From Trachythela sp. YZ-2020 (Eukaryota; Cnidaria; Anthozoa; Malacalcyonacea; Clavulariidae): DNA of 64,000 nt. The translations under genes were made by a program, and so were the position numbers. Every line of letters starts with the position of its first letter. The stretch's first letter is position 1. The stretch lies in assembly GCA_016169945.1 (NCBI GenBank), contig JADLSH010000369.1, positions 7,961,001-8,025,000 on the forward strand. The letters run 5' to 3'. The notes under the pieces are model-generated. The model saw only the letters and a list, made by a program, of their open reading frames with translations. It did not search any database and was not told the origin of the DNA. Below are positions 1-12,900 of the stretch, in pieces.

Positions 1-296
1 ACCGGCAAATCATATGTAGAAAGGTTGGTAGTGCAATATTGCACGTGTTAACCCAAATATCAAACATAAGTATCCTAAAATTATTCCTTGTTGTACGTAT
101 AGGAACTTCTTTATAGTTTCTATTTTTGCATCAATTTCTCACGCTTGAATTTGAAATACAACACGATAACGATATCCAATCGTCATGCCTCCATCCAATC
201 CATTGCATGGCTTTTTGAAAAATTCATTACAAAATGAATAAAACTAGGACAGAAATTTTGTATTGGAAAAATAATTTTATGATTAAAAGAATCTAC

Positions 297-972
297 CGTC
301 ATCATCTTGTATGTTTACAGAAGAAGGTCCTCCCAGAATTACACGTGAGTTTGACGAGAGAGAAAGAGTAAATTTCTCTGTTGGTTCATCATCAGCATCA
401 TCAACCAGGCCAATATCAACGAATCTCGCTCCAGTTTCACCTGGTTGAAATGTAACTTCTTTGACCGAACCATCAAAATCGTTTCCACCAGCCGTATCTG
501 AATTTCCTGAATTTGGGGTTATTCTGAAAAAATGATGGTGAATAATTCCTCATTTATACTTTATAGGCGCTGTTTTGTCAAACATTTAGTTGGATGAAGT
601 CATAATTTACAACTTTGCTCGATCTCATCTATTTTTCTGAAGAGCTAATAGAAGAATACCTTTGTGAGATTTGGTGCAATCTCTTTTTCGTAATAATCAT
701 TTATAAAAGATTTTTTCTTTAGTATTATATTCTAACGCCTCGTATGTGGAAAGAGTTGTATGGTAAAGAGTTATTTAACGTTTCTTTAAAATTTATGTCC
801 ACTATTTCTACTGACCAGGGTATCGAGCAAGGAAACATAAAACTTTCCACGTACCTTATAATGACAGGTTCAGTGACTTTGCCATCGGTAACAGAAATTC
901 CAACAACAGCATTACCACTTTCTGACGCATTGTAAACATGTTGAGTGAACTTGATCACTGGAAGAGGTGGAA
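297..972 (-). CDS. Calx-beta domain 12 (two exons: 855-972 and 297-523), last exons in window
   Basis: The protein is nearly identical to domain 11. The second-half exon is 227 nt because one codon is absent (one Arg of R-R-V-I-L), in frame. It ends in a donor (GATGACG followed by GTAGAT), so at least one more exon lies beyond the low edge of the window. Bases 1-296 are intron with nothing else I can recognise. Confidence 0.8.
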
Positions 973-3900
973 CTAATAACAAATGTAAAGTTAATAAAGA
1001 AGAAGTTGAACACAATCAAAAGAACAACAAGAACAACTGAAACAATAACAACAATTTATGCAATAACACGTCAAGAAGATGGTTACATGCGTCTATAAGA
1101 TTTTCATGAATGGTGCATGAGAAAGAATGACGAAAGTGAACCGTATCGAAGACAGCCTTTTGTCCTTACTATCGAAAAAACAACAAAATTCTCAAAATAG
1201 CTACCGTCATCATCTTGTATGTTTACAGAAGAAGGTTCTCCCAGAATTACACGACGTGAATTTGACGAGAGAGAAAGAGTAAATTTCTCTGTTGGTTCAT
1301 CATCAGCATCATCAACCAGGCCAATGTCAACGAATTTCGCTCCAGTTTCACCTGGTTGAAATGTAACTTCTTTGACCGTACCATTAAAATCCTGTCCACC
1401 AGCCGTATCTGAATTTCCTGAATTTGGAGTTATTCTGAAAAAAATGATGGTGAATAATTCCTCATTTATACTTTATAGGCGCTGTTTTGTCAGATATTTA
1501 GTTGGACGAAGTCGTAATTTACAACTTTGCTCGATCTCATCTATTTTTCTGAAGAGCTAATAGAAGAATACCTTTGTGAGATTTGGTGCAATCTCTTTTT
1601 CGTAATAATCATTTATAAAAGTTTTTTCTTTAGTATTATATTCTAACGCCTCGTATGTGGAAAGAGTTGTATGGTAAAGAGTTATTTAACGTTTCTTTAA
1701 AATTTATGTCCACTATTTCTACTGACCAGGGTATCGAGCAAGGAAACATAAAACTTTCCACGTACCTTATAATGACAGGTTCAGTGACTTTGCCATCGGT
1801 AACAGAAATTCCAACAACAGCATTACCACTTTCTGACGCATTGTAAACATGTTGAGTGAACTTGATCACTGGAAGAGGTGGAACTAATAACAAATGTAAA
1901 GTTAATAAAGAAGAAGTTGAACACAATCAAAAGAACAACAACAACAACAACTGAAACAATAACACCAAATTAGGGACCGGTCATAGAGTATGTGTATTGG
2001 GGGGTGGAGGGTATTCCAAAATACTACCATAAAAATTTGCACCCCCCCCGAAAAGCGTCGGAAAATATTTAATACCCCCCTCAAAAGTGATGAAATGTTT
2101 CGTACCCCCCCACCCCCACCCAACCAATCACCCTCCCAATAAAAAAATTATAAGAACATACACTCAATTTTATTAAAGTATTAAAGTTTGTAGTTTTAAT
2201 CATAGACATAGTATTAGATTTTTTGTTTCGTAACCCCCACAAATGTCGTAATTCGTCTCATACTCCCCCCCCAGTACACATACTTTATGACCGGTCCCTA
2301 ACTACAATCAAATATATGCTACAAGCGTTAATGGGAATAAAGTTTACTTTCTGTACGGATAAAAGGAATAATTGTATTCCTGATCGACTTCCGGCAATAA
2401 AACTTTTCGTCTTACCTTCACAAATTTTTCCATCCCCAGTATATCCTTCATTACAGGTACAGGTTCCAGGTCCTGTGTCAGTACAAGTAGCAAATTCACT
2501 GCAGTCATCTTGTGGAGTTCCACATATTTTTATTTCTGAAAGAAAACATAAAATAAACTGATAATTAATTGAACTCATGAAATAACAATAAAGATTAAAG
2601 GAAAGAGAAGAGAAGAAGTCTGAAGCAGAAAATCTTAACTTAAGATCAACTCAATAACTACAATCAAATATATGCTACACGCGTTAATGGGAATAAAGTT
2701 TACTTTCTGTACGGATAAAAGGAATAATTATATCCCTGATCGACTTCCGGCAATAAAACGTATTGTCTTACCTTCACAAGTTTTTCCATCCCCAGTGTAT
2801 CCTTCATTACAGGTACAGGCATAGTTTCCAGGTCCTGTGTCAGCACAAGTAGCAAATTCACTGCAGTCATCTTGTGGAGTTCCACATATTTTGATTTCTG
2901 GCGAAAACATAAAAAAACCTGATATTTAATTTAACTCCTGAAATAACAATAAAGACTAATGGAAATAGAATAGAAATTAAGTCAGAAAAAATACATATTT
3001 AACTTAAGATCAACTCAATAACTTCAATCAAATATATGCTACACGCGTTAATGGGAATAAAGTTTACTTTCTGTACGGATAAAAGGAATAATTGTATTCC
3101 TGATCGACTTCCGGCAATAGAACATATTGTCTTACCTTCACAAGTTTTTCCATCTCCAGTATACCCTTCGTTACAGGTACAGGTATAGCTTCCAGGTCCT
3201 GTATCAGTACATTTGGCAAATACACTGCAGTCGTCTTCAGCACTTCCGCATATGTCAGTAACTAAAATAAGGTTAACGGGAGTCGACATGAAAACTATGA
3301 TCGACTTAAAATAATCAGAATACGTTGAGAAAAACATTATTTTACTTATCAAAGTCTAATAACAATGTCACTAATTGTAGTAATTGTATTGTGTTTGTGT
3401 TATCAATGGATACCTGGGCAGAATTTCTTTGTGATGCTTTCAACTTTGTGAAGTAAATCACTAAAGTTAGCAGCAAGGATAGCGTTTTCTGGAACGTTTA
3501 CCATGTCTTTAACTTCGTTAATGGCAGCTTCGTTTTCCAGACCAACGCCAATTGCAAAAACATCCATTTGTCTATCAAAGAAAACTCTCATAGCATCTCC
3601 AACATAGACATAACCCCTTCGAACTGATTCTCTAGTTTGTTCTCCATCTGTGATAACCATGATCAATTTCTTAACATCTGGATTATCTTCGCGATATCCT
3701 GCTTCTTTAATAGCGATTTGTGTATCAGCAACTGCTAAACCTCGATGTGTTTTAGTTCGCCCCCCGGACAAGGGACCAGGCATCCTAGTAACTACATCAT
3801 AGAATTTCGTTGCATCTTGGCTTTCTGTTAACGTTATTCTTTTCTCTCCTTCTTCACTAAATGTAACTATGGCAGCCTGACCGATTATTTCTCCTTCTTC

Positions 3901-6900
3901 ATTTTTTTCACCAACTTTGAATTCTGTTGCTATTTCTTTAACAAATTCACGCATTTTGTCGTAATCTCCTGGTGCTATACTGCCTGATCTGTCGAGTACA
4001 AATATGAGGTCTGTCTTTGGTTTGCATGGCACTGAAACAAAACGATAAGGCAACAATGATTTCCTGTGGAATTTGAAAATGTAAGAGCGTTGTAGCAATG
4101 TTATCTTAAAACATGCTCTTAATGGAAGGATATGTATCTTGAAGAAGAAATATGACGCTAGGTTATCTGATAATTCCGAATGCTGGAAAGCCTACCTGGT
4201 TTATCATTATCTTCAATGACCACAGTCGCAGGTTCGCCCACTGTTACTCCAGGTGAAGAAGATGACAGAATGATTGTGAATTCTTCTTTGGGTTCAACAG
4301 CATCATCGTCAATTATGTTAATGGAGATTGGCTTTGGACCAGTCTCGCCTGGTTCAAATGTGACATCAATCGTTTGAGGATCAAAATCGTCGTCTCCGGC
4401 TGTCTTAGGACTTGTAGTAACACTGTTAAACGAAAAGTAAACTTCGATTATGAGTAGTACATTATGGAGCTGCGTATGAACAGGAAAATCTAAAATGTTA
4501 TTATTGATTAGTATTAAGCTAATGCAGTCTACAAGGACTGTCATTTGCCTTGTTTTGAAAAGATAATAACTTTGGATTTTAAACAATCAAGTTCCTCATG
4601 AATAAACTTAAAGACTGAGTTTTATCAGATTTATTGTTTGTGGTAACTCCTTAACAAAACTTAATATGATTAACCTGGGAATGTAACACCTGGGGTAATA
4701 TTCGTTTGTGAACATTTTTGATGGATTTCTAAACATCGAGAGTGTTATATTCTGGGCTGGGGCGTTAATGTGGTTAAAAGACTTATTTGTATTTTGTTTG
4801 TGCATTTAAAATCAACTTCTGGACAATCAAAATTTTACTTTAAAAATTGTTAAAAGTAACATGTTGCACTCAGTACTAAAGGGAAAGAAAAGATCGAAAG
4901 ATGTTTAACTTCTTTCATCAATTTTTAGTTGAAAACTTTATCAAAATTATATTTGTGACCATGTAGAAATCCGTAAATGGATTATTCAATAGAATATTAT
5001 ATTCCGGCTTTGCGGTATACGGAGAAAAGAAGAGTGCTTACCTTATAGTTATCGGTTCAGTAATATCACCCGCACTTACAACAATTTCAGGTAAAGCTGG
5101 CTCACCCTCTTTGCCAATATAAATTTTCTTTGTAAACTCGACAATTACACCTAGAATACAAACATACGCGAGTATTAATTAAATGAATAGATGGTTCCTT
5201 TCTCATAAAAATTCTCGTAATAATAAATAAACCTTTGCATGTTTTTCCATCCCCAGTGTATCCTTCATTACAGGTACAGCTATAGGTTCCAGGTCCTGTG
5301 TCAGCACATGTAGCAAATTCACTGCAGTCGTCTTGTAGATTTCCACATATTTTGATTTCTGAAAGAAAACATAAAATAAACTGATAATTAATTGAAGACA
5401 TGAAATAACAATAAAGATTAATGGAAAGAGAATAGAAGAAGTATGAAGCAGAAAATTTTAACTTAAGATCAACTCAATATTACTACAATCAAATATATGC
5501 TACAAGCGTTAATGGGAATAAAGTTTACTTTCTGTACGGATAAAAGGAATAATTGTATTCCTGATCGACTTCCGGCAATAAAACTTTTCGTCTTACCTTC
5601 ACAAATTTTTCCATCCCCAGTGTATCCTTCATTACAGGTACAGGCATAGTTTCCAGGTCCTGTGTCAGCACAAGTAGCAAATTCACTGCAGTCATCTTGT
5701 GGAGTTCCACATATTTTGATTTCTGGCGAAAACATAAAGAAAACTGATCTTTAATTGAACTCCTGAAATAACAATAAAGACTAATGGAAATAGAATAGAA
5801 ATTAAGTATGAAGCAGAAAATTTTAACTTAAGATCAACTCAATAACTTCAATCAAATATATGCTACACGCGTTAATGGGAATAAAGTTTACTTTCTGTAC
5901 GGATAAAAGGAATAATTGTATTCCTGATCGACTTCCGGCAATAGAACATATTGTCTTACCTTCACAAGTTTTTCCATCTCCAGTATACCCTTCGTTACAG
6001 GTACAGGTATAGCTTCCAGGTCCTGTATCAGTACATTTGGCAAATACACTGCAGTCGTCTTCAGCACTTCCGCATATGTCAGTAACTAAAATAAGGTTAA
6101 CGAGTCGACATGAAAACTATGATCGACTTAAAATAATCAGAATACGTTGAGAAAAACATTATTTTACTTATCAAAGTCTAATAACAATGTCACTAATTGT
6201 AGTAATTGTATTGTGTTTGTGTTATCAATGATACCTGGGCAGATACCTGGGCAGAATACCTTCTTTGTGATGCTTTCAACTTTGTGAAGTAAATCACTAA
6301 AGTTAGCAGCAAGGATAGCGTTTTCTGGAACGTTTACCATGTCTTTAACTTAACTTCGTTAATGGCAGCTTCGTTTCAGACTAACGCCAGCAATTGCATA
6401 AAAAACATCCATTTGTCTATCAAAGAAAACTCTCATAGCATCCATCCAACAAACATAACCCTTCATAACTGATTCTCCAACTTGTTCTCCATCTGTGATA
6501 ACCATGATCAATTTCTTAACATCTGGATTATCTTCGCGATATTCTTTAATATAGCGATTTGTGTATCAGCACTGCTAACCTCGATGTGTTTTAGTTCGCC
6601 CCCCGGAAGGGACCAGGCATCCTAGTAACTACATCATAGAATCATTTCGTTGCATCTTGGCTTTCTGTTAACGTTATTCTTTTCTCCTTCTTCACTAAAT
6701 GTAACTATGGCAGCCTGACCGATTATTTCTCCTTCTTCATTTTTTCACCAACTTTGAATTCTGTTGCTATTCTTCTTTAAAAAATTCCATTTGTTTAATG
6801 TAATCTCCCCTGGTGCTACTGCCTGATCATCTGAGTACAAATATGAGAGTCTGTTGAAACTTTGGTTTGCATGGCTTTAACAAATTCCCGCATTTTGTCG

Positions 6901-9900
6901 TAATCTCTGCTGCTGCTATGCTGCTGTCGAGTACAAATACAGGAGGTCTGTTGGTTGCATGCATTTCCATGAAAAAACTGAAAAAAACGATAAGGCAACA
7001 ATTATTTCCTGTGGAATTTGAAAATGTAAGAGCGTTGTAGCAATGTTATCTTAAAACATGCTCTTAATGGAAGGAATATGTATCTTGAAGAAGAAATATG
7101 ACGCTAGGTTATCTGATAATTCCGAATGCTGGAAAGCCTACCTGGTTTATCATTATCTTCAATGACCACAGTGGCAGGTTCACCCACTGTTACTCCAGGT
7201 GAAGAAGATGACAGAGTGATTGTGAATTCTTCTTTGGGTTCAACAGCATCATCGTCAATTATGTTAATGGGGATTGGCTTTGGACCAGTTTCGCCTGGTT
7301 CAAATGTGACATCAATCGTTTGAGGATCAAAATCGTCGTCTCCGGCTGTCTTAGGACTTGTAGTAACACTGTTAAACGAAAAGTAAACTTCGATTATGAG
7401 TAGTACATTATGGAGCTGCGTATGAACAGGAAAATCTAAAATGTTATTATTGATTAGTATTAAGCTAATGCAGTCTACAAGGACTGTCATTTGCCTTGTT
7501 TTGAAAAGATAATAACTTTGGATTTTAAACAATCAAGTTCCTCATGAATAAACTTAAAGACTGAGTTTTATCAGATTTATTGTTTGTGGTAACTCCTTAA
7601 CAAAACTTAATATGATTAACCTGGAAATGTAACACCTGGGGTAATATTCGTTTGTGAACATTTTTGATGGATTTCTAAACATCGAGAGTGTTATATTCTG
7701 GGCTGGGGCGTAAATGTGGTTAAAAGACTTATTTGTATTTTGTTTGTGCATTTAAAATCAACTTCTGGACAATCAAAATTTTACATTAAAATTGTTAAAA
7801 GTAACATGTTGCACTCAGTACTAAAGGGAAAGAAAAGATCGAAAGATGTTTAACTTCTTTCATCAATTTTTAGTTGAAAACTTTATCAAAATTATATTTG
7901 TGACCATGTAGAAATCCGTAAATGGATTATTCAATAGAGTATTATATTCCGGCTTTGCGGTATACGAAGAAAAGAAGAGTGCTTACCTTATAGTTATCGG
8001 TTCAGTAATATCACCCGCACTTACAACAATTTCAGGTAAAGCTGGCTCACCCTCTTTGCCAATATAAATTTTCTTTGTAAACTCGACAATTACACCTAGA
8101 ATACAAACATACGCGAGTATTAATTAAATGAATAGATGGTTCCTTTCTCATAAAAATTCTCGTAATAATAAATAAACCTTTGCATGTTTTTCCATCCCCA
8201 GTGTATCCTTCATTACAGGTACAGCTATAGGTTCCAGGTCCTGTGTCAGCACAAGTAGCAAATTCACTGCAGTCGTCTTGTGGAGTTCCACATATTTTGA
8301 TTTCTGAAAGAAAACATAAAATAAACTGATAATTAATTGAAGACATGAAATAACAATAAAGATTAATGGAAAGAGAATAGAAGAAGTATGAAGCAGAAAA
8401 TTTTAACTTAATATAAGATCAACTCAATATTACTACAATCAAATATATGCTACAAGCGTTAATGGGAATAAAGTTTACTTTCTGTACGGATAAAAGGAAT
8501 CATTATATTCCTGATCGACTTCCGGCAATAAAACATATTGTCTCACCTTCACAAGCTTTTCCATCTCCAGTATACCCTTCGTTACAGGTACAGGTATACG
8601 TTCCAGGTCCTGTGTCGGTACATTTGGCAAATTTACTGCAGTCGTCTAGTGGAGTTCCGCATATTTTGATTTCTGACGAAAACATAAAATAAACTGATAA
8701 TTAATTTACCCCGCGAAATAACAATAAAAAATAAAAGAGGAAACTGATTCAGAAAAAAATACATATTTAATTTAAGATCTACTCAATAACTACAACAAAA
8801 TAAATGGCGTTAATGGAAATGAAGTTCGCGCTTCTGAATGAATAAAAGCAATAATTCGATTTCTGTTTGTCTTTCTACAAGGAAAAATATTGTCTTACCT
8901 TCACAAGTTTTTCCATCCCCAGTATATCCTTCGTTACAGGTACAGGCATATGTTCCAGGTCCTGTGTCAGCACAAGTAGCAAATTCACTGCAGTCGTCTT
9001 GTGGAGTTCCACATATTTTGATTTCTGGCGAAAACATAAAGAAAACTGATATTTAATTGAACTCCTGAAATAACAATAAAGACTAATGGAAATAGAATAG
9101 AAATTAAGCCTGAAGCAGAAATTTTAACTTAAGATCAACTCAATAACTACAATCAAATATATGCTACGAGCGTTTATGGGAATAAAGTTTACTTTCTCTA
9201 CGGATAAAAGGAATGATTATATTCCCGATCGACTTCCGGCAATAAAACATATTGTCTTACCTTCACAAGTTTTTCCATCTCCAGTATACCCTTCGTTACA
9301 GGTACAGGTATAGGTTCCAGGTCCTGTATCAGTACATTTGGCAAATACACTGCAGTCGTCTTCAGCAGTTCCGCATATGTCAGTAACTAAAATAAGGTTA
9401 ACGGGAGTCGACATGAAAACTATGATCGACTTAAAATAATCAGAATACGTTGAGAAAAACATTATTTTACTTATCAAAGTCTAATAACAATGTCACTAAT
9501 TGTAGTAATTGTATTGTGTTTGTGTTATCAATGGATACCTGGGCAGAATTTCTTTGTGATGCTTTCAACTTTGTGAAGTAAATCACTAAAGTTAGCAGCA
9601 AGGATAGCGTTTTCTGGAACGTTTACCATGTCTTTAACTTCGTTAATGGCAGCTTCGTTTTCCAGACCAACGCCAATTGCAAAAACATCCATTTGTCTAT
9701 CAAAGAAAACTCTCATAGCATCTCCAACATAGACATAACCCTTCGAACTGATTCTCTAGTTTGTTCTCCATCTGTGATAACCATGATCAATTTCTTAACA
9801 TCTGGATTATCTTCGCGATATCCTGCTTCTTTAATAGCGATTTGTGTATCAGCAACTGCTAAACCTCGATGTGTTTTAGTTCGCCCCCCGGACAAGGGAC

Positions 9901-12900
9901 CAGGCATCCTAGTAACTACATCATAGAATTTATTTTCATCTTGGCTTTCTGTTAACGTTATTCTTTTCTCTCCTTCTTCACTAAATGTAACTATGGCAGC
10001 CTGACCTATTATTTCTCCTTCTTCATTTTTTTCACCAACTTTGAATTCTGTTGCTATTTCTTTAACAAATTCACGCATTTTGTCGTAATCTCCTGGTGCT
10101 ATACTGCCTGATCTGTCGAGTACAAATATGAGGTCTGTCTTTGGTTTGCATGGCACTGAAACAAAACGATAAGGCAACAATGATTTCCTGTGGAATTTGA
10201 AAATGTAAGAGCGTTGTAGCAATGTTATCTTAAAACATGCTCTTAATGGAAGGATATGTATCTTGAAGAAGAAATATGACGCTAGGTTATCTGATAATTC
10301 CGAATGCTGGAAAGCCTACCTGGTTTATCATTATCTTCAATGACCACAGTCGCAGGTTCGCCCACTGTTACTCCAGGTGAAGAAGATGACAGAGTGATTG
10401 TGAATTCTTCTTTGGGTTCAACAGCATCATCGTCAATTATGTTAATGGGGATTGGCTTTGGACCAGTCTCGCCTGGTTCAAATGTGACATCAATCGTTTG
10501 AGGATCAAAATCGTCGTCTCCGGCTGTCTTAGGACTTGTAGTAACACTGTTAAACGAAAAGTAAACTTCGATTATGAGTAGTACATTATGGAGCTGCGTA
10601 TGAACAGGAAAATCTAAAATGTTATTATTGATTAGTATTAAGCTAATGCAGTCTACAAGGACTGTCATTTGCCTTGTTTTGAAAAAGATAATAACTTTGG
10701 ATTTTAAACAATCAAGTTCCTCATGAATAAACTTAAAGACTGAGTTTTATCAGATTTATTGTTTGTGGTAACTCCTTAACAAAACTTAATATGATTAACC
10801 TGGGAATGTAACACCTGGGGTAATATTCGTTTGTGAACATTTTTGATGGATTTCTAAACATCGAGAGTGTTATATTCTGGGCTGGGGCGTAAATGTGGTT
10901 AAAAGACTTATTTGTATTTTGTTTGTGCATTTAAAATCAACTTCTGGACAATCAAAATTTTACATTAAAAATTGTTAAAAGTAACATGTTGCACTCAGTA
11001 CTAAAGGGAAAGAAAAGATCGAAAGATGTTTAACTTCTTTCATCAATTTTTAGTTGAAAACTTTATCAAAATTATATTTGTGACCATGTAGAAATCCGTA
11101 AATGGATTATTCAATAGAATATTATATTCCGGCTTTGCGGTATACGGAGAAAAGAAGAGTGCTTACCTTATAGTTATCGGTTCAGTAATATCACCCGCAC
11201 TTACAACAATTTCAGGTAAAGCTGGCTCACCCTCTTTGCCAATATAAATTTTCTTTGTAAACTCGACAATTACACCTAGAATACAAACATACGCGAGTAT
11301 TAATTAAATGAATAGATGGTTCCTTTCTCATAAAAATTCTCGTAATAATAAATAAACCTTTGCATGTTTTTCCATCCCCAGTGTATCCTTCATTACAGGT
11401 ACAGCTATAGGTTCCAGGTCCTGTGTCAGCACAAGTAGCAAATTCACTGCAGTCGTCTTGTGGAGTTCCACATATTTTGATTTCTGAAAGAAAACATAAA
11501 ATAAACTGATAATTAATTGAAGACATGAAATAACAATAAAGATTAATGGAAAGAGAATAGAAGAAGTATGAAGCAGAAAATTTTAACTTAATATAAGATC
11601 AACAATATTACTACAATCAAATATATGCTACAAGCGTTAATGGGAATAAAGTTTACTTTCTGTACGGATAAAAGGAATCATTATATTCCTGATCGACTTC
11701 CGGCAATAAAACATATTGTCTCACCTTCACAAGCTTTTCCATCTCCAGTATACCCTTCGTTACAGGTACAGGTATACGTTCCAGGTCCTGTGTCGGTACA
11801 TTTGGCAAATTTACTGCAGTCGTCTAGTGGAGTTCCGCATATTTTGATTTCTGACGAAAACATAAAATAAACTGATAATTAATTTACCATGAAATAACAA
11901 TAAAAATAAAAGAGGAAACTGATTCAGAAAAATACATATTTAATTTAAGATCTACTCAATAACTACAACAAAATAAATGGCGTTAATGGAAATGAAGTTC
12001 GCTTCTGAATGAATAAAAGCAATAATTCGATTTCTGTTTGTCTTTCTACAAGGAAAAATATTGTCTTACCTTCACAAGTTTTTCCATCCCCAGTATATCC
12101 TTCGTTACAGGTACAGGCATATGTTCCAGGTCCTGTGTCAGCACAAGTAGCAAATTCACTGCAGTCATCTTGTGGAGTTCCACATATTTTGATTTCTGGC
12201 GAAAACATAAAGAAAACTGATATTTAATTGAACTCCTGAAATAACAATAAAGACTAATGGAAATAGAATAGAAATTAAGTATGAAGCAGAAAATTTTAAC
12301 TTAAGATCAACTCAATAACTTCAATCAAATATATGCTACACGCGTTAATGGGAATAAAGTTTACTTTCTGTACGGATAAAAGGAATAATTGTATTCCTGA
12401 TCGACTTCCGGCAATAGAACATATTGTCTTACCTTCACAAGTTTTTCCATCTCCAGTATACCCTTCGTTACAGGTACAGGTATAGCTTCCAGGTCCTGTA
12501 TCAGTACATTTGGCAAATACACTGCAGTCGTCTTCAGCAGTTCCGCATATGTCAGTAACTAAAATAAGGTTAACGGGAGTCGACATGAAAACTATGATCG
12601 ACTTAAAATAATCAGAATACGTTGAGAAAAACATTATTTTACTTATCAAAGTCTAATAACAATGTCACTAATTGTAGTAATTGTATTGTGTTTGTGTTAT
12701 CAATGGATACCTGGGCAGAATTTCTTTGTGATGCTTTCAACTTTGTGAAGTAAATCACTAAAGTTAGCAGCAAGGATAGCGTTTTCTGGAACGTTTACCA
12801 TGTCTTTAACTTCGTTAATGGCAGCTTCGTTTTCCAGACCAACGCCAATTGCAAAAACATCCATTTGTCTATCAAAGAAAACTCTCATAGCCTCTCCAAC

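Larger units (their letters stand above)
297..1970 (-). repeat. 0.91-kb tandem duplication of a Calx-beta exon pair
   Basis: Sequence from 297 onward recurs from 1205 onward with only a few substitutions and a 3-base indel; both exons and the intervening intron are included. The second copy stays homologous until about 1970, exactly where the complete MITE starts. The first copy continues through 1204. Confidence 0.9.
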
